DNA from: Woeseiaceae bacterium
GTDB taxonomy: Bacteria; Pseudomonadota; Gammaproteobacteria; Steroidobacterales; Woeseiaceae
Reading direction: 5' to 3'
DNA: 64,000 bases
Assembly: GCA_028277185.1 (NCBI GenBank)
Contig: JANQGQ010000012.1
Span: 186,001 to 250,000 of the forward strand
Below are positions 9,401-16,980 of this stretch, in pieces (the stretch's first letter is position 1; every line of letters starts with the position of its first letter). The notes below the pieces were generated by a model. That model was not told the DNA's origin, ran no database searches, and saw nothing but the letters and a program-made list of their open reading frames with translations. Made by a program: the position numbers and the translations under genes.

Positions 9401-9799
9401 CGTGAACGTGCCCTCGTAGCTCAGGAACTGAACGACGACACCGCCCGCATCGACGAGCGCGATCCCGTCCGGGCTGCCGTTCTGGAGTCCGTTGGTCGGA
9501 TAGTTGACGACCGTCGTCCCGAAACCGCCCTGTTGATTCGGCAACACGCCACTCAAGCCTGTCGTGTTGTAGGCCGTGCCGTTCGAACCGTTGTAGAGCA
9601 CGAGACTCCAACCCGTCAGATCCGTGCCGGCGGCACCGGCGATCTCGACGGCTTCGCCCGTGTCGGTTCCGGTGTTGTCGTAGTGAATCTCGTTGATGAA
9701 TACCTGCGCTGTTGCTTGCGGACTCAGCAGTCCGAGGGAGAAGAACGGGGCAAGCAGGAACGCGAGTGTCTGGCCGGGACCGGGAACGGGTCGGAACAT
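6428..9799 (-). CDS. Secreted ExeM/NucH-type nuclease with lamin-tail domains
   Basis: Large exported protein (about 1123 residues) starting at 9799 (MFRPVPG; AGGAG 6 nt upstream) with a signal peptide ending near QATAQ. Three lamin-tail-like beta domains follow, each opening with an N-E-I/F motif (VFINEIHYDN, LVINEIDYDQ, VVVNEFLADP). Then comes an OB-like region (GQRVRTPGNVVTAL) and a C-terminal endonuclease/exonuclease/phosphatase domain with catalytic blocks GVQEVE, GDFNAFEF, LDHALTN and SDHDGLV. Family members degrade extracellular DNA for nutrient use and biofilm dispersal. It ends in FPFRRRW and lacks the hydrophobic C-terminal sorting tail some relatives have. Transcribed convergently with the ArsR gene. 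Confidence 0.92.
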   Translation of the reverse strand: MFRPVPGPGQTLAFLLAPFFSLGLLSPQATAQVFINEIHYDNTGTDTGEAVEIAGAAGTDLTGWSLVLYNGSNGTAYNTTGLSGVLPNQQGGFGTTVVNYPTNGLQNGSPDGIALVDAGGVVVQFLSYEGTFTAIGGPADGATSDDIGVSEPGDTAIGDSLQLTGSGSFASNFTWAAAQPNTFGAVNTGQTFGGGEPPEPELVINEIDYDQPGTDSAEFVELYNAGAVPVDLGDYALEFVNGSGGGASVYATIPLPATSLAAGGYFVVCANALTTANCNLDVSPETNLIQNGAPDAVALLLGTTVVDAVSYEGDVPLPFAEGSGAGLIDPPSGAFQSISRFPDGVDTDQNNVDFSVRCTTPGAANVADSSDCRDPLAGPPVVVNEFLADPPSGLAGDANNDGVRDSSDDEFVEIVNVSGGALDISGWTLADGAQSRHTFPANTVLADQCGIVVFGGGAPAGGFGGVIVQTASSGALGLNNGGDTITLSDGGADLVAIAYGGEGGSDESLTLDPDVTGVPPYVQHESAAGSGGAAWSPGTRVDGALFAGCDLPVLGPFGVFEIQGAGTASPYVGQRVRTPGNVVTALADNGFFIQTPTTQSDNDRDTSDGIFVFTDAVPTVSVGDLVDVTGTVVEFFGFTQLTDPEVTVTGSGMSLPDPVVFDAAVPSPDPTAPSCAIEYECYEGMLITVAEGSIGQANQRFSSDTRAEPRVTATAARSFREPGIEFPGIAGLPVWDGNPEVFELDPDRLGLPNLTVTAGSTFSATGVLGFEFGGYELWPTELSVDENPLPQPVRPRSRFFETTVGSLNLFRLFDDIDDAPMQNGLGETIDDAVVSTEEYQRRLGKAARYVVEGMQSPDILGVQEVESAKVLEDLAAAIKDLDPRIVYDVHLVEGNDIGSIDVGFLVRRWRFFVTGIEQFGADETFIDPSDSSLDLVHDRPPLIIEGWSILYPLSVMVVHNRSLSGIDTERVQQKRLAQSLSIAGKLQSIQTERPNAGLVVVGDFNAFEFSDSYVDVLGLIRGDVDPAESLVSGPDLVEPDLLNQVESLPPEERYSFVFRGNAQTLDHALTNRALDFRVRGLEFARGNADAAVDLINDETTYLRASDHDGLVLYIDTFPFRRRW

Positions 9800-9922
9800 C
9801 GATGACTCCTGAGGGTTGAGGTGTTTCCGGGCGCTATTCTTACCCATTTTTGTGGCGCCTGGGTTACGTTACCGCGTTAGAAACGATTGCATTGCGGCCG
9901 GCGCTTCGGCAGATTGGCCGTC

Positions 9923-10345
9923 GTGAAGACTCGGCAGCCTGTACTAAAGCTACCTGTCGTGGCAACGCTTGCCGGAGCGCTGCTGGCCGGCTGCGCGGCC
10001 GGCGGTGGCGTGTACGAGCCCGGCTGCATCGCCTTCGAAGGCGACCGGATCGAGATCAGCGGTAAGCGTTTCGTCTGGGATCGCTTCACCGACGAGATCC
10101 GCATCGACGCCGAAGGCCGGGAGATCGATCCGTTTCCCGACTTCCCGAAGTCGGGTCGTGTCGAGGTTCGCGCCGGCAACGTCCGCTTCTACCCCGAGTC
10201 GGGTGAGTCGATCGAGATGCACCATCTTCTGAAGCGGGGTTCGGCGACGTATTTGCTGACCAGTGAGGAACGCACGAGAGTCATGTCGGGCGCCGACATG
10301 CCGGACTGTGCGTTGCGCCGGGTACGGGTTCGCGCCCGGAACTGA
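9923..10345 (+). CDS. Small putative lipoprotein, unknown function
   Basis: Protein of about 140 residues with a lipoprotein signal: a basic start, a hydrophobic stretch (LPVVATLAGALLAGC) and lipobox LLAGC, so it is probably lipid-anchored. The mature part is hydrophilic, with two further cysteines (PGCIAFEG and PDCALRR) that could form a disulfide. The GTG at 9923 (VKTRQPVLK) gives a normal signal; a TTG at 9887 would add twelve residues. I do not recognise a family. It is transcribed away from the nuclease gene and lies 116 bp before the metalloprotease gene. Confidence 0.65.
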   Translation: MKTRQPVLKLPVVATLAGALLAGCAAGGGVYEPGCIAFEGDRIEISGKRFVWDRFTDEIRIDAEGREIDPFPDFPKSGRVEVRAGNVRFYPESGESIEMHHLLKRGSATYLLTSEERTRVMSGADMPDCALRRVRVRARN

Positions 10346-10461
10346 GAACTGCGTCACGCTTACCCTGCAACTGTCGCCAATAAGCGACGCATATTTCCTT
10401 GTAGTCACCAGGCGGTGTTTGATTAGCTGTTCGTACGGAAAATCTTCCGACGGGCACAATC

Positions 10462-12462
10462 ATGATCGACTGCAGACGATGGCTATTCGTTCTCACCGTC
10501 GTGTGCGGCGGACTGTCCTATGCGGCGTCCGCGGCCGATGTTCATATCGCCTATAGCGAGCCGCTCGAAAACCTGAGTTTCGCGCGCGGCGGCGCCGAGT
10601 TTCAGAAGCCGGGACCCCGGCTCGAACAGCGCATGCGTTTCGATGCGTTCAGCCGCCGTTTCGAGATCGAGCTCACGCCGAACGCGACGCTGATCGACGC
10701 AGTCGAACGACAGGCCCTGGGAGAGAACCTCGATATCTTTCGCGGATCGCTGCCCGGCATCACGCAGTCATGGGCGCGCATCGTGATTGCCGACGGCGTG
10801 CCGCAGGGCCTCGTGTTCGACGGGACCGAGATTTTCGCAATCGAATCGGGGGACGACGGCCAGGCGAAGATGTTTCGCCTCGCCGATCTGCAGATCGAGC
10901 CCGGTAAGCTGACCTGTGCGTCGCCGGGTACGGTGAATACGGGCACTGAGCTACTGGAGCTCGTCACGAGCGAGGTCAACGCGACAATTCAGCGCGCGCA
11001 AGGCGCGCAGTCGGAAATCGACGTCGCGCTCGTTGCGGACTTCGAGTTTGCAAGCGTTCCGCTCCGGGACGCGGAAGCCGAGATGATCACCCGCATGAAC
11101 AACGTGGACGGGATCTTCAGCTCGCAGCTCGGCGTGCAGATCAGCATCGGCCGGATCGACGTCTTCGGGTCGTCGAACGACCCGTTCTCCGACCAGACGA
11201 ACTCCAGCGACCTTCTCAGAGAACTCGCGGACTTCCGCGAGAGCCGCCCGGAACAACGCGCGAACGGTCTGACGCACTTGTTTACCGGCCGTAATCTCGA
11301 CGGCTCGACGGTCGGCATTGCTTATAGTGGGAACGCGTTGTGCTCGGGCCGCTTCGGCGCGGGCCTGACCCAGGGCACGAACGGCGTCACGACCGACAGC
11401 CTCGTAGCGGCGCACGAGCTCGGCCACAACTTCGGCGCGCCGCATGACGGGGAAAGCGGCAGCGTCTGCGAAGGCACGCCAGAAGACTTTCTGATGGCGC
11501 CGCGGCTGAACGGCAGCGACACGTTTTCGAACTGCAGCATTCAGCAGATGGAGGACGACGTAGCGCGTGCCTCCTGCATCAGCGCGCTGGCCAGCACCGA
11601 CGTCGCGGTGGCGGCACCGTCGTCGCCCGGCCGCATGCTGCTGGGCGACAGCGCTACCGTGAGCTTCGACGTTACGAGCGCGGGAACGGAGTCGGCGGAT
11701 GGCGTGTCGGTGACGGCGACGCTTCCCGCCAGCCTCTCGCTCGACAGCGCGAGCACGTCCGTCGGTAGCTGCACGAGCGGGGCCGGAACGGCCGACTGCA
11801 CGATCGGTTCGCTGGCCGCTGGCTCGGGTGCCACGGTGAATCTGTCGGTGACCGCCGCGGCGGTCGGCGCAAGCCAGATTGCCGTTACGGCGAGCGCGAA
11901 CGTCGACGAGAACGCGACGAACGATCAGGCGAATATCGTGGTGACCGTGGATCCGGCAGTCGATCTGATTGCCACAGCGCGCGCGCCCGGGAAGGTTGCG
12001 GTCGACCAGCAGACGACCTTGCGTCCGCAGGTGGAGAATCGCGCATCGATCGCGGCGACGAACGTGACGGTGAGCGTCTCGCCGACGGACGGGCTGCGCA
12101 TCGATACTGCCAGCTGGTCCGCCGGTAGCTGCTCGGTCTCGAGCGGCGTCGCGGAATGTACGGCGTCGAGCCTCGCCGCGAACTCGACGACGTCGCTGGA
12201 CGTGCGGGTCACCGCCCTCGCCGAAGGATCTCAGAGCTACTCCGTGTCCGCCGCCGCTGCCGAGGCCGACCGTAACGGCGCGAACAACGACAGCTCGGTC
12301 AACTTCAGCGTGAACGAAGCGGTGGCGGCGGACTCAGGAGGCGGCGGAGCGATAAGCGTACTGCTCGCGCTCCTGGTGTTCCTGGCTCTTCTCAGGGCCA
12401 GGCAGTACTGGCTGAAGACGACCGTCTTGTCGCCATCCGGCACGGTCCGGCATTTGGACTGA
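10462..12462 (+). CDS. Secreted reprolysin-like zinc metalloprotease
   Basis: Exported protease of 666 residues. A signal peptide (to about residue 25) and a propeptide-like region precede an M12B/adamalysin-type catalytic domain. The extended zinc motif HELGHNFGAPHD is at residues 318-329 (zinc ligands H318, H322, H328; catalytic E319) and a Met-turn FLMAP lies at about 343-347. Two immunoglobulin-like repeats of the DUF11/CARDB kind follow (about 375-485 and 490-610). The C-terminus is Gly-rich, then a single membrane helix and a basic tail (GGGGAISVLLALLVFLALLR), resembling a GlyGly-CTERM signal removed by rhombosortase. No rhombosortase gene is visible here. Probable role: extracellular proteolysis, perhaps for nutrition like the neighbouring nuclease. 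Confidence 0.9.
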   Translation: MIDCRRWLFVLTVVCGGLSYAASAADVHIAYSEPLENLSFARGGAEFQKPGPRLEQRMRFDAFSRRFEIELTPNATLIDAVERQALGENLDIFRGSLPGITQSWARIVIADGVPQGLVFDGTEIFAIESGDDGQAKMFRLADLQIEPGKLTCASPGTVNTGTELLELVTSEVNATIQRAQGAQSEIDVALVADFEFASVPLRDAEAEMITRMNNVDGIFSSQLGVQISIGRIDVFGSSNDPFSDQTNSSDLLRELADFRESRPEQRANGLTHLFTGRNLDGSTVGIAYSGNALCSGRFGAGLTQGTNGVTTDSLVAAHELGHNFGAPHDGESGSVCEGTPEDFLMAPRLNGSDTFSNCSIQQMEDDVARASCISALASTDVAVAAPSSPGRMLLGDSATVSFDVTSAGTESADGVSVTATLPASLSLDSASTSVGSCTSGAGTADCTIGSLAAGSGATVNLSVTAAAVGASQIAVTASANVDENATNDQANIVVTVDPAVDLIATARAPGKVAVDQQTTLRPQVENRASIAATNVTVSVSPTDGLRIDTASWSAGSCSVSSGVAECTASSLAANSTTSLDVRVTALAEGSQSYSVSAAAAEADRNGANNDSSVNFSVNEAVAADSGGGGAISVLLALLVFLALLRARQYWLKTTVLSPSGTVRHLD

Positions 12463-12533
12463 CAGCGAACGGCGCGTGATTTTGGCGCGCATCCGAAACC
12501 GCTCTGTCAAACTTTTGCGCTACGCTTTGCCCT

Positions 12534-13190
12534 ATGAAAAAGCTGGGCAACGGCTACACTCTCGCTGAGGAGATCGTTCACGTGCTGACCCATGGCGCGG
12601 GAGCGATCCTGAGCATCGGCGGACTGTCGTGGATGCTGTACCTGTCGATCGGTGCGTCCGATCCCTGGCGCATCGCTGCCAGCATCGTGTACGGGCTGAG
12701 TCTCGTCGCGCTGTTCACGGCATCGACGCTGTATCATTCGTTTCACTCGCACTCGAAGCGGCATATCTTCGAGATGCTCGATCAATGCGCGATCTATTTG
12801 CTGATCGCCGGTTCGTACACGCCGTTCCTGCTGGTGTCGATGCGCGACGGCATCGGCTGGATGATGTTCGCTTTGATTTGGACGCTTGCGACCGCGGGCA
12901 TTCTCACCCAACTTTATTTGCGCGATAAGTATCCGAGACTGTTGCTTGCAAGCTACCTTGTGATGGGTTGGCTGGTCGTCCTCGTGCTGCCGCAGGTTAT
13001 CGCCGCCGTGGGCATGGATGCTTTCATCTGGCTTGCCGCCGGCGGCATTCTGTATTCGGTCGGCGTGCTGTTCTACGTTCGCAAGAAGGTCTACAACCAC
13101 GCCATCTGGCACGTCTTCGTCCTGGCGGGCGGTTTGTGCCACTTCATCGCCGTGATCCGGCACGTACTGCCCACGGGGGCGGTAGCCTGA
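12534..13190 (+). CDS. Hemolysin III family membrane protein (PAQR-like)
   Basis: Integral membrane protein of 218 residues with seven hydrophobic segments. The family residues are visible: an N-terminal EEIVHVLTHGAGA block, S-T-L-Y-H-S-F-H in helix 2-3, DQCAIYLLIAGSYTP, and the C-terminal metal-site histidines in HAIWHVFVLAGGLCHF. This is the bacterial HlyIII/YqfA (PAQR superfamily) pattern. Biochemical function in bacteria is uncertain (linked to membrane energetics or fluidity). It is the last gene before tRNA-Arg and the islands. Confidence 0.93.
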   Translation: MKKLGNGYTLAEEIVHVLTHGAGAILSIGGLSWMLYLSIGASDPWRIAASIVYGLSLVALFTASTLYHSFHSHSKRHIFEMLDQCAIYLLIAGSYTPFLLVSMRDGIGWMMFALIWTLATAGILTQLYLRDKYPRLLLASYLVMGWLVVLVLPQVIAAVGMDAFIWLAAGGILYSVGVLFYVRKKVYNHAIWHVFVLAGGLCHFIAVIRHVLPTGAVA

Positions 13191-13266
13191 ACCGACTCGC
13201 GCGCCGGGTACCTCACCGGCGCGCGGCTGGTATCGGCCGCGAGAAAGGGTAGAATACGCGGCCCAC

Positions 13267-13343
13267 GCGCCCGTAGCTCAGCTGGATAGAGTACTGCCCT
13301 CCGAAGGCAGGGGTCGCAAGTTCGAATCTTGCCGGGCGCGCCA
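13267..13343 (+). tRNA. tRNA-Arg (CCG), integration target
   Basis: Complete 77-nt cloverleaf: acceptor stem GCGCCCG paired with CGGGCGC, anticodon stem CTGCC/GGCAG with loop CTCCGAA giving anticodon CCG, T-arm GCAAGTTCGAATCTTGC, discriminator G and encoded CCA. Its last 45 bases, from the anticodon loop to CCA, recur at 23931 and 46875, which marks it as the attachment site of the two elements downstream. A -10-like TAGAAT lies just upstream near 13249. Confidence 0.97.
13299..13343 (+). repeat. Attachment core, copy 1 (within tRNA-Arg)
   Basis: First of three identical 45-bp direct repeats beginning CTCCGAAGGC and ending GGGCGCGCCA. It spans the anticodon loop to CCA of the functional tRNA. 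Copies 1 and 3 share three further bases (GCC) on the left. Element 1 begins immediately to the right. Confidence 0.95.
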
Positions 13344-13382
13344 GTTTCCCCTTTTTCCTTCAGTAGCTTACGAGCGGCCCTC

Positions 13383-14498
13383 CTAAACCGCTTTCGTGCT
13401 TTGGCGCGATTGTGGGAGATTTGTGGGAGGGGCGATTCGTAACACGGTGTTCGGTCGCCTTTCACACACACTCTCGGCGGCTTCGAGCAGACGGGCAATG
13501 TCGGGAGCCGAGTAATGCGTCGTGATTCGATCGGACTTGTGTCCGAGCAAATCCTGACGATCCTCGAAGCTCACGCCGGCGGCACGCAGCCGGTGTCCGA
13601 AGGTATGACGCAAGTCATGCACCCGAACATTCGGCAGGCCGGCACGCGTTCTGGCATCTTTCCAACCGGAGTTGAGGATACTCTTCGTTGGCCTGCCCCT
13701 GTACGTGAACACGAACTCAGCGTGTTTCCCTCGTTGCTCGTCGATCACTCGTCGCGCGATGGAGTTGAGCACAACGACGCGCTCCTGACTGTTCTTCGTC
13801 TGAAACTGATCGTTACTTGGCAGAATGAACACGCTCGTTTCGAGTTCCGGTACCTTGACTTCCCAGCTCCATCTGAGTTGCAGCACTTCCTGTTTCCTGC
13901 AACCGGTATTCACCTTGTATAAGGCAATGCGTTGCAGGTGTGCGGGCAGTTCTCTGAACAAACGGTCCTGCTCCTCCCAGCTCAGCGGATAGGGTTTCCT
14001 TGCCGGCCCCTGCTCCATCTCGATCAGTGGCGGTGCATCCAGCCACGACATGCCGTTGTCGTGTCGCCATACCCTTGCGGCGAGATTCAGCACCCTGCGA
14101 ATGCAGCTCAGTTCCTTGTTGATTGTGCCGGCCGCGGCTCCGTCCGCGCGACGCGCTCGACGGTACTTGGCGAGGCTATCGTTGTGAATGCGGTCGAGGC
14201 GTAGATCCCCGATGTGAGGCATGGCTCGGTGGAATGCCCAGATATACCGCTCAAGGCCCTTCTTGTGCTGATTGTCTTCGAGATACTTGATCGCCGCCTG
14301 CTTAAACGTCCGTGTCGGTCGAATGCCGTAGACCATGGCGCGGCGCACTTCTTCCAGACGGTGCGTCAGGTAACGTTCCGCCTCTCCGAGATCACGCGTG
14401 CCACAGCTTTCCGCCAATCGTCCGTATCCTTTGATGCTCTTGTCGATCCACCAGATTTGGCCTCGCTTGTAGAGGCCGGGTGATTTTCTGCGTCCCAT
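13383..14498 (-). CDS. Tyrosine-recombinase integrase of element 1
   Basis: Site-specific recombinase of 371 residues. An N-terminal arm-binding segment (SPGLYKRGQIWWIDKSIKGY) and a core-binding domain (about 60-150) precede the catalytic domain with R201 (TGCRKQEV), H294 and R297 (HDLRHTFGHRL), H320 (LLGHKS) and nucleophile Y329 (TTHYSA). It lies 40 bp inside the attachment copy, the usual place for a tRNA-targeting integrase. Its first 133 bases overlap the 3' end of the HTH gene in another frame, so the two are translationally linked. The C-terminal codons contain paired TGTGGGA repeats that may be its own arm sites. Confidence 0.95.
   Translation of the reverse strand: MGRRKSPGLYKRGQIWWIDKSIKGYGRLAESCGTRDLGEAERYLTHRLEEVRRAMVYGIRPTRTFKQAAIKYLEDNQHKKGLERYIWAFHRAMPHIGDLRLDRIHNDSLAKYRRARRADGAAAGTINKELSCIRRVLNLAARVWRHDNGMSWLDAPPLIEMEQGPARKPYPLSWEEQDRLFRELPAHLQRIALYKVNTGCRKQEVLQLRWSWEVKVPELETSVFILPSNDQFQTKNSQERVVVLNSIARRVIDEQRGKHAEFVFTYRGRPTKSILNSGWKDARTRAGLPNVRVHDLRHTFGHRLRAAGVSFEDRQDLLGHKSDRITTHYSAPDIARLLEAAESVCERRPNTVLRIAPPTNLPQSRQSTKAV
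13411..13428 (+). repeat. Candidate left arm-type integrase sites
   Basis: Two TGTGGGA heptamers start 11 bp apart (13411 and 13422), about 70 bp from the attachment core. A matching pair with the same 11-bp phase is at 23817 and 23828 near the other end of element 1. Same-face direct repeats flanking the core are what arm-binding domains of tyrosine integrases use. The role is inferred. Confidence 0.5.
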
Positions 14499-14737
14499 GA
14501 TTTGCTCCTTTCGGCGGGACGCCCGTTGCGAGAAACATAGTCCTCCACCCAGGCGTCCAGTTCAAGCCGGTCGAAGGCAACGCCCTGCCGGCCGATGGGA
14601 ATGTTGGTAAGAAGCTGCCGAACCTCGGTGTTGAAGCGGTTGCGGTCCATGCCGAGGTAATAAGCGGCGTCGCGAAGGCGGATCAGCCGTGGCAGCAATG
14701 CTCGTGAGCCTGTTTGATGGGCGGCTTTGCCGGTCAT
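14366..14737 (-). CDS. AlpA-like helix-turn-helix protein (probable excisionase/regulator)
   Basis: Protein of 123 residues with an MerR/AlpA-type fold at about residues 18-72: LIRLRDAAYYLGMDRNRFN is the DNA-binding helix pair and IGRQGVAFDRLELDAWVEDY the wing and closing helix. The tail (about 75-123) is hydrophilic and overlaps the integrase start in another frame by 133 nt. Its ATG overlaps the stop of the upstream gene by 4 bp. Small HTH proteins directly upstream of an integrase usually control excision or integrase transcription, which is the likely role. Confidence 0.8.
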   Translation of the reverse strand: MTGKAAHQTGSRALLPRLIRLRDAAYYLGMDRNRFNTEVRQLLTNIPIGRQGVAFDRLELDAWVEDYVSRNGRPAERSKSWDAENHPASTSEAKSGGSTRASKDTDDWRKAVARVISERRNVT

Positions 14738-15132
14738 GGCTCATTTCCCGGTTTATCGGGTGGGGTCGGCTCGAGCACCGGCCGCCCGACCTTGAGTGCG
14801 CCACGTACACCCGTTGGCCGGACCCACGGCCCGTTGAGCCGTTCGATCCAGCCGACCTTGTCGAGTGCGACGATCAAAAGGCGCACCGTCAGCCAGTGCT
14901 GGTAGCGTGTGCTGCCGGCGTATTCGCCGGTGCGTTCAACCAGATACCAGCGCAGATGCTTCAGTCGCCATTGATAGGGGCCAACCTGCCAGCGTCGCCA
15001 AACGGTGTCGGCGATGCGCCCGCTTCGGGCAAGATGCTCGCGCACCGAGCCGCGTCGTGATCCCGGCAGTCGTTTGGCCAGCAGCGACCGGGCGATACGG
15101 GCGGCGGCCCGCTGATTCGCCGGCCGGCTCAT
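14734..15132 (-). CDS. Unknown basic protein in the recombination operon
   Basis: Protein of 132 residues, strongly basic (many Arg), with a central region rich in Trp and Tyr (VWRRWQVGPYQWRLKHLRWYL). I do not recognise a family. It is joined by 4-bp ATGA-type overlaps to the recombinase gene upstream (15129) and the HTH gene downstream (14737), so the four genes probably form one transcript and act together. The charge suggests DNA binding, perhaps as an accessory recombination factor; this is inference. Confidence 0.7.
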   Translation of the reverse strand: MSRPANQRAAARIARSLLAKRLPGSRRGSVREHLARSGRIADTVWRRWQVGPYQWRLKHLRWYLVERTGEYAGSTRYQHWLTVRLLIVALDKVGWIERLNGPWVRPTGVRGALKVGRPVLEPTPPDKPGNEP

Positions 15133-16079
15133 CGGGCACCGCCAAGGTAAGAATTGCTGACTTCGAGGCGTGCGTGCCCCAGTTCCTGCGCAATCGTCTG
15201 CCGTGCTGCACGATCCGTTTCGCGATCGGCCAGCAGCCTGCCGGCGAACACCGGAGCGGCTGACCCGGTCAGTTGCCTGTAGCGCTCACAGGCATACGCC
15301 GCACGCAGATCATGGATCTTCTTCAGACCGTGATCGTCCCGGACCGCCGCCCAGACGTGATGGATGTGGGAGTTCCACTGTTTCCACGCGAGATCAGGCG
15401 GAATCAGATTCCTGCCCCGCCCCTGGGCTTTGGCCGCTCGTATCAGACAGCCGATCGCTCTGCCGGTAACCGGGACCCAGCGATCCACGCGATGGCCTCG
15501 GCCGCCCTTGGTGCCGGCGGTGATATTGACCGCGCCGTGCTTCTTTACCTGACCCAGCGCGACCCGCGCATTGAGCAGCGACGCTTCCTTGAGACGCAGA
15601 CCCAGTGCGCGGGCTACTTCCACAGTCGCCGCGACCCGCTCGTGGCCGTCTTGGCGCAGTTCGTCGGCACACTGGCGCACGATCCGCTGATCGAGACCCG
15701 CGGGCGGGTTGGTTCGCACGCGTGATCGTTGGCCGATACAGGCCACTGGCGCAATGCGGACCTGTCGGTCGTTCCGCATCGCTTCCAGCACGACATTGAC
15801 CGACGACAATAGATTCTGGGCATAGGCCGGGGACATGCCGGCAGCCACTTCGTCTGCGAGTGACCGGGCGTAGTCCTCAACGACATTGGTGTCGATCCAT
15901 CGCGCGTCACGGATGCCGCGCTCGTCGCGACACCAGTTTGCGAACCGTCGCCAGCGCTGGGCGTGGCCGGCGGCGGTGCCGTGGTGCCCGTTGCCGTATC
16001 GGTCTCTCAGGGCCTGTTTGCCGGCCCATGACATTTGTTTGCCGTAACCGAAGTTACGATGACCTCCAACTTTACTCAT
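15129..16079 (-). CDS. Second tyrosine recombinase (Integrase_1 type)
   Basis: Protein of about 316 residues from ATG 16079 (MSKVGGHRNFGYG; GGAG 6 nt upstream). The N-terminal half matches phage-integrase N-terminal proteins (ALRDRYGNGHHGTAAGHAQR, NWCRDERGIRD). The catalytic half shows ALGLRLKEASLL (Arg I), the beta-hairpin Lys region TKGGRGHRVDRWVPV, KIHDLRAAYACERY (HxxR-like, H-D-L-R) and ELGHARLEVSNSYLG with the terminal Tyr. It is the first gene of the four-gene overlapping operon ending in the tRNA-targeting integrase. Two different recombinases in one operon is unusual; this one could act on another site or control excision. Confidence 0.88.
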   Translation of the reverse strand: MSKVGGHRNFGYGKQMSWAGKQALRDRYGNGHHGTAAGHAQRWRRFANWCRDERGIRDARWIDTNVVEDYARSLADEVAAGMSPAYAQNLLSSVNVVLEAMRNDRQVRIAPVACIGQRSRVRTNPPAGLDQRIVRQCADELRQDGHERVAATVEVARALGLRLKEASLLNARVALGQVKKHGAVNITAGTKGGRGHRVDRWVPVTGRAIGCLIRAAKAQGRGRNLIPPDLAWKQWNSHIHHVWAAVRDDHGLKKIHDLRAAYACERYRQLTGSAAPVFAGRLLADRETDRAARQTIAQELGHARLEVSNSYLGGAR

Positions 16080-16980
16080 GACGCTCTCCAATAAACTGAA
16101 CCTGTCTTGCGGGTTTCTCACGGCGATTCCTGAACTCCGGTGAGTGATAAACCGCGAGCAAGCTGGCGGTCACAGCGTGAGGGGCCTCGTTGCGAGGCCG
16201 GTGCGGCGCGATGCGCTGCTGAGTAAATCCCCCTGTTCGTCACACCCCGGAACGACCCGGTCAGGGCCGCGGAATCGGGTGCGGGCTGCGCCAGTCGATC
16301 CGTCGACTGGCCGCCGGGCAGCGGGTTTCGGTGCTTTTACAGGTGCGATACACGCGTAAAAGCGGAGGCGCTACAAAGACTTGCGCCAGTTCAAGGACGC
16401 CCGTCTCTGTGCGGCGCGGGGGCGCCTCACAAAGACGGGCTGTCTGCAACAGGGGATCGACGCAGGCGATCACTGGGTCACGCATCCGGCATGACCGGCA
16501 GTGAGGACCGCGTCGCGTTGTTGCGGCGAGCTGAAGGGTTGCACCAGCAACTGGCGCAATGAGGCTGAAGGGCTGGCGCAGGAGCGCCGCCGGTTCGGTC
16601 AAAGATGCTGCCGGTCAAGTGACGCAGACAGCTATTGTTGAAGGTAGGATCGACGGCTTCCGCCGCGGCGCTCGTTACAACGATCCCTAATGAGCGCATG
16701 GGCGCTCCAAATACGATTCGGAGCTTGGGTGTCGCTGATATACCGTGCGACGCCGGTGTTTGTGCGATGACTGTAGTGCTTATCCGGATGATGGGCCAGC
16801 GGAAATGGGGGTCGACTCTCAGCCCCCATTTCTGCGTAGTCTGTCGAGAAACGGGCGGACAACGATCGCCTCCCGACCAAGCCCCCCAGACTCCCACCAG
16901 GTACGCATAGATCGCTGATCGCGACTACTGCTGTTGCCAGTCCACGTAGACGATGGCTCCCCGCGAGGCCCGCCGAAATA
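16080..16980. other. Non-coding segment dense in inverted repeats
   Basis: About 0.9 kb with no convincing gene on either strand. It contains a series of perfect inverted repeats: GGCCTCG/CGAGGCC (16183-16199), CCAGTCGA/TCGACTGG (16291-16310), GCTTTTAC/GTAAAAGC (16333-16363), GCCCGTCT/AGACGGGC (16399-16440), GAGCGC/GCGCTC (16692-16707) and GAAATGGGGG/CCCCCATTTC (16802-16832). None is followed by a T-run, so they are not simple terminators. It lies between the start of the recombination operon and the leader of the 172-residue gene. It could be an origin (transfer or replication), recombination sites for the second recombinase, or a structured RNA. Confidence 0.6.
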
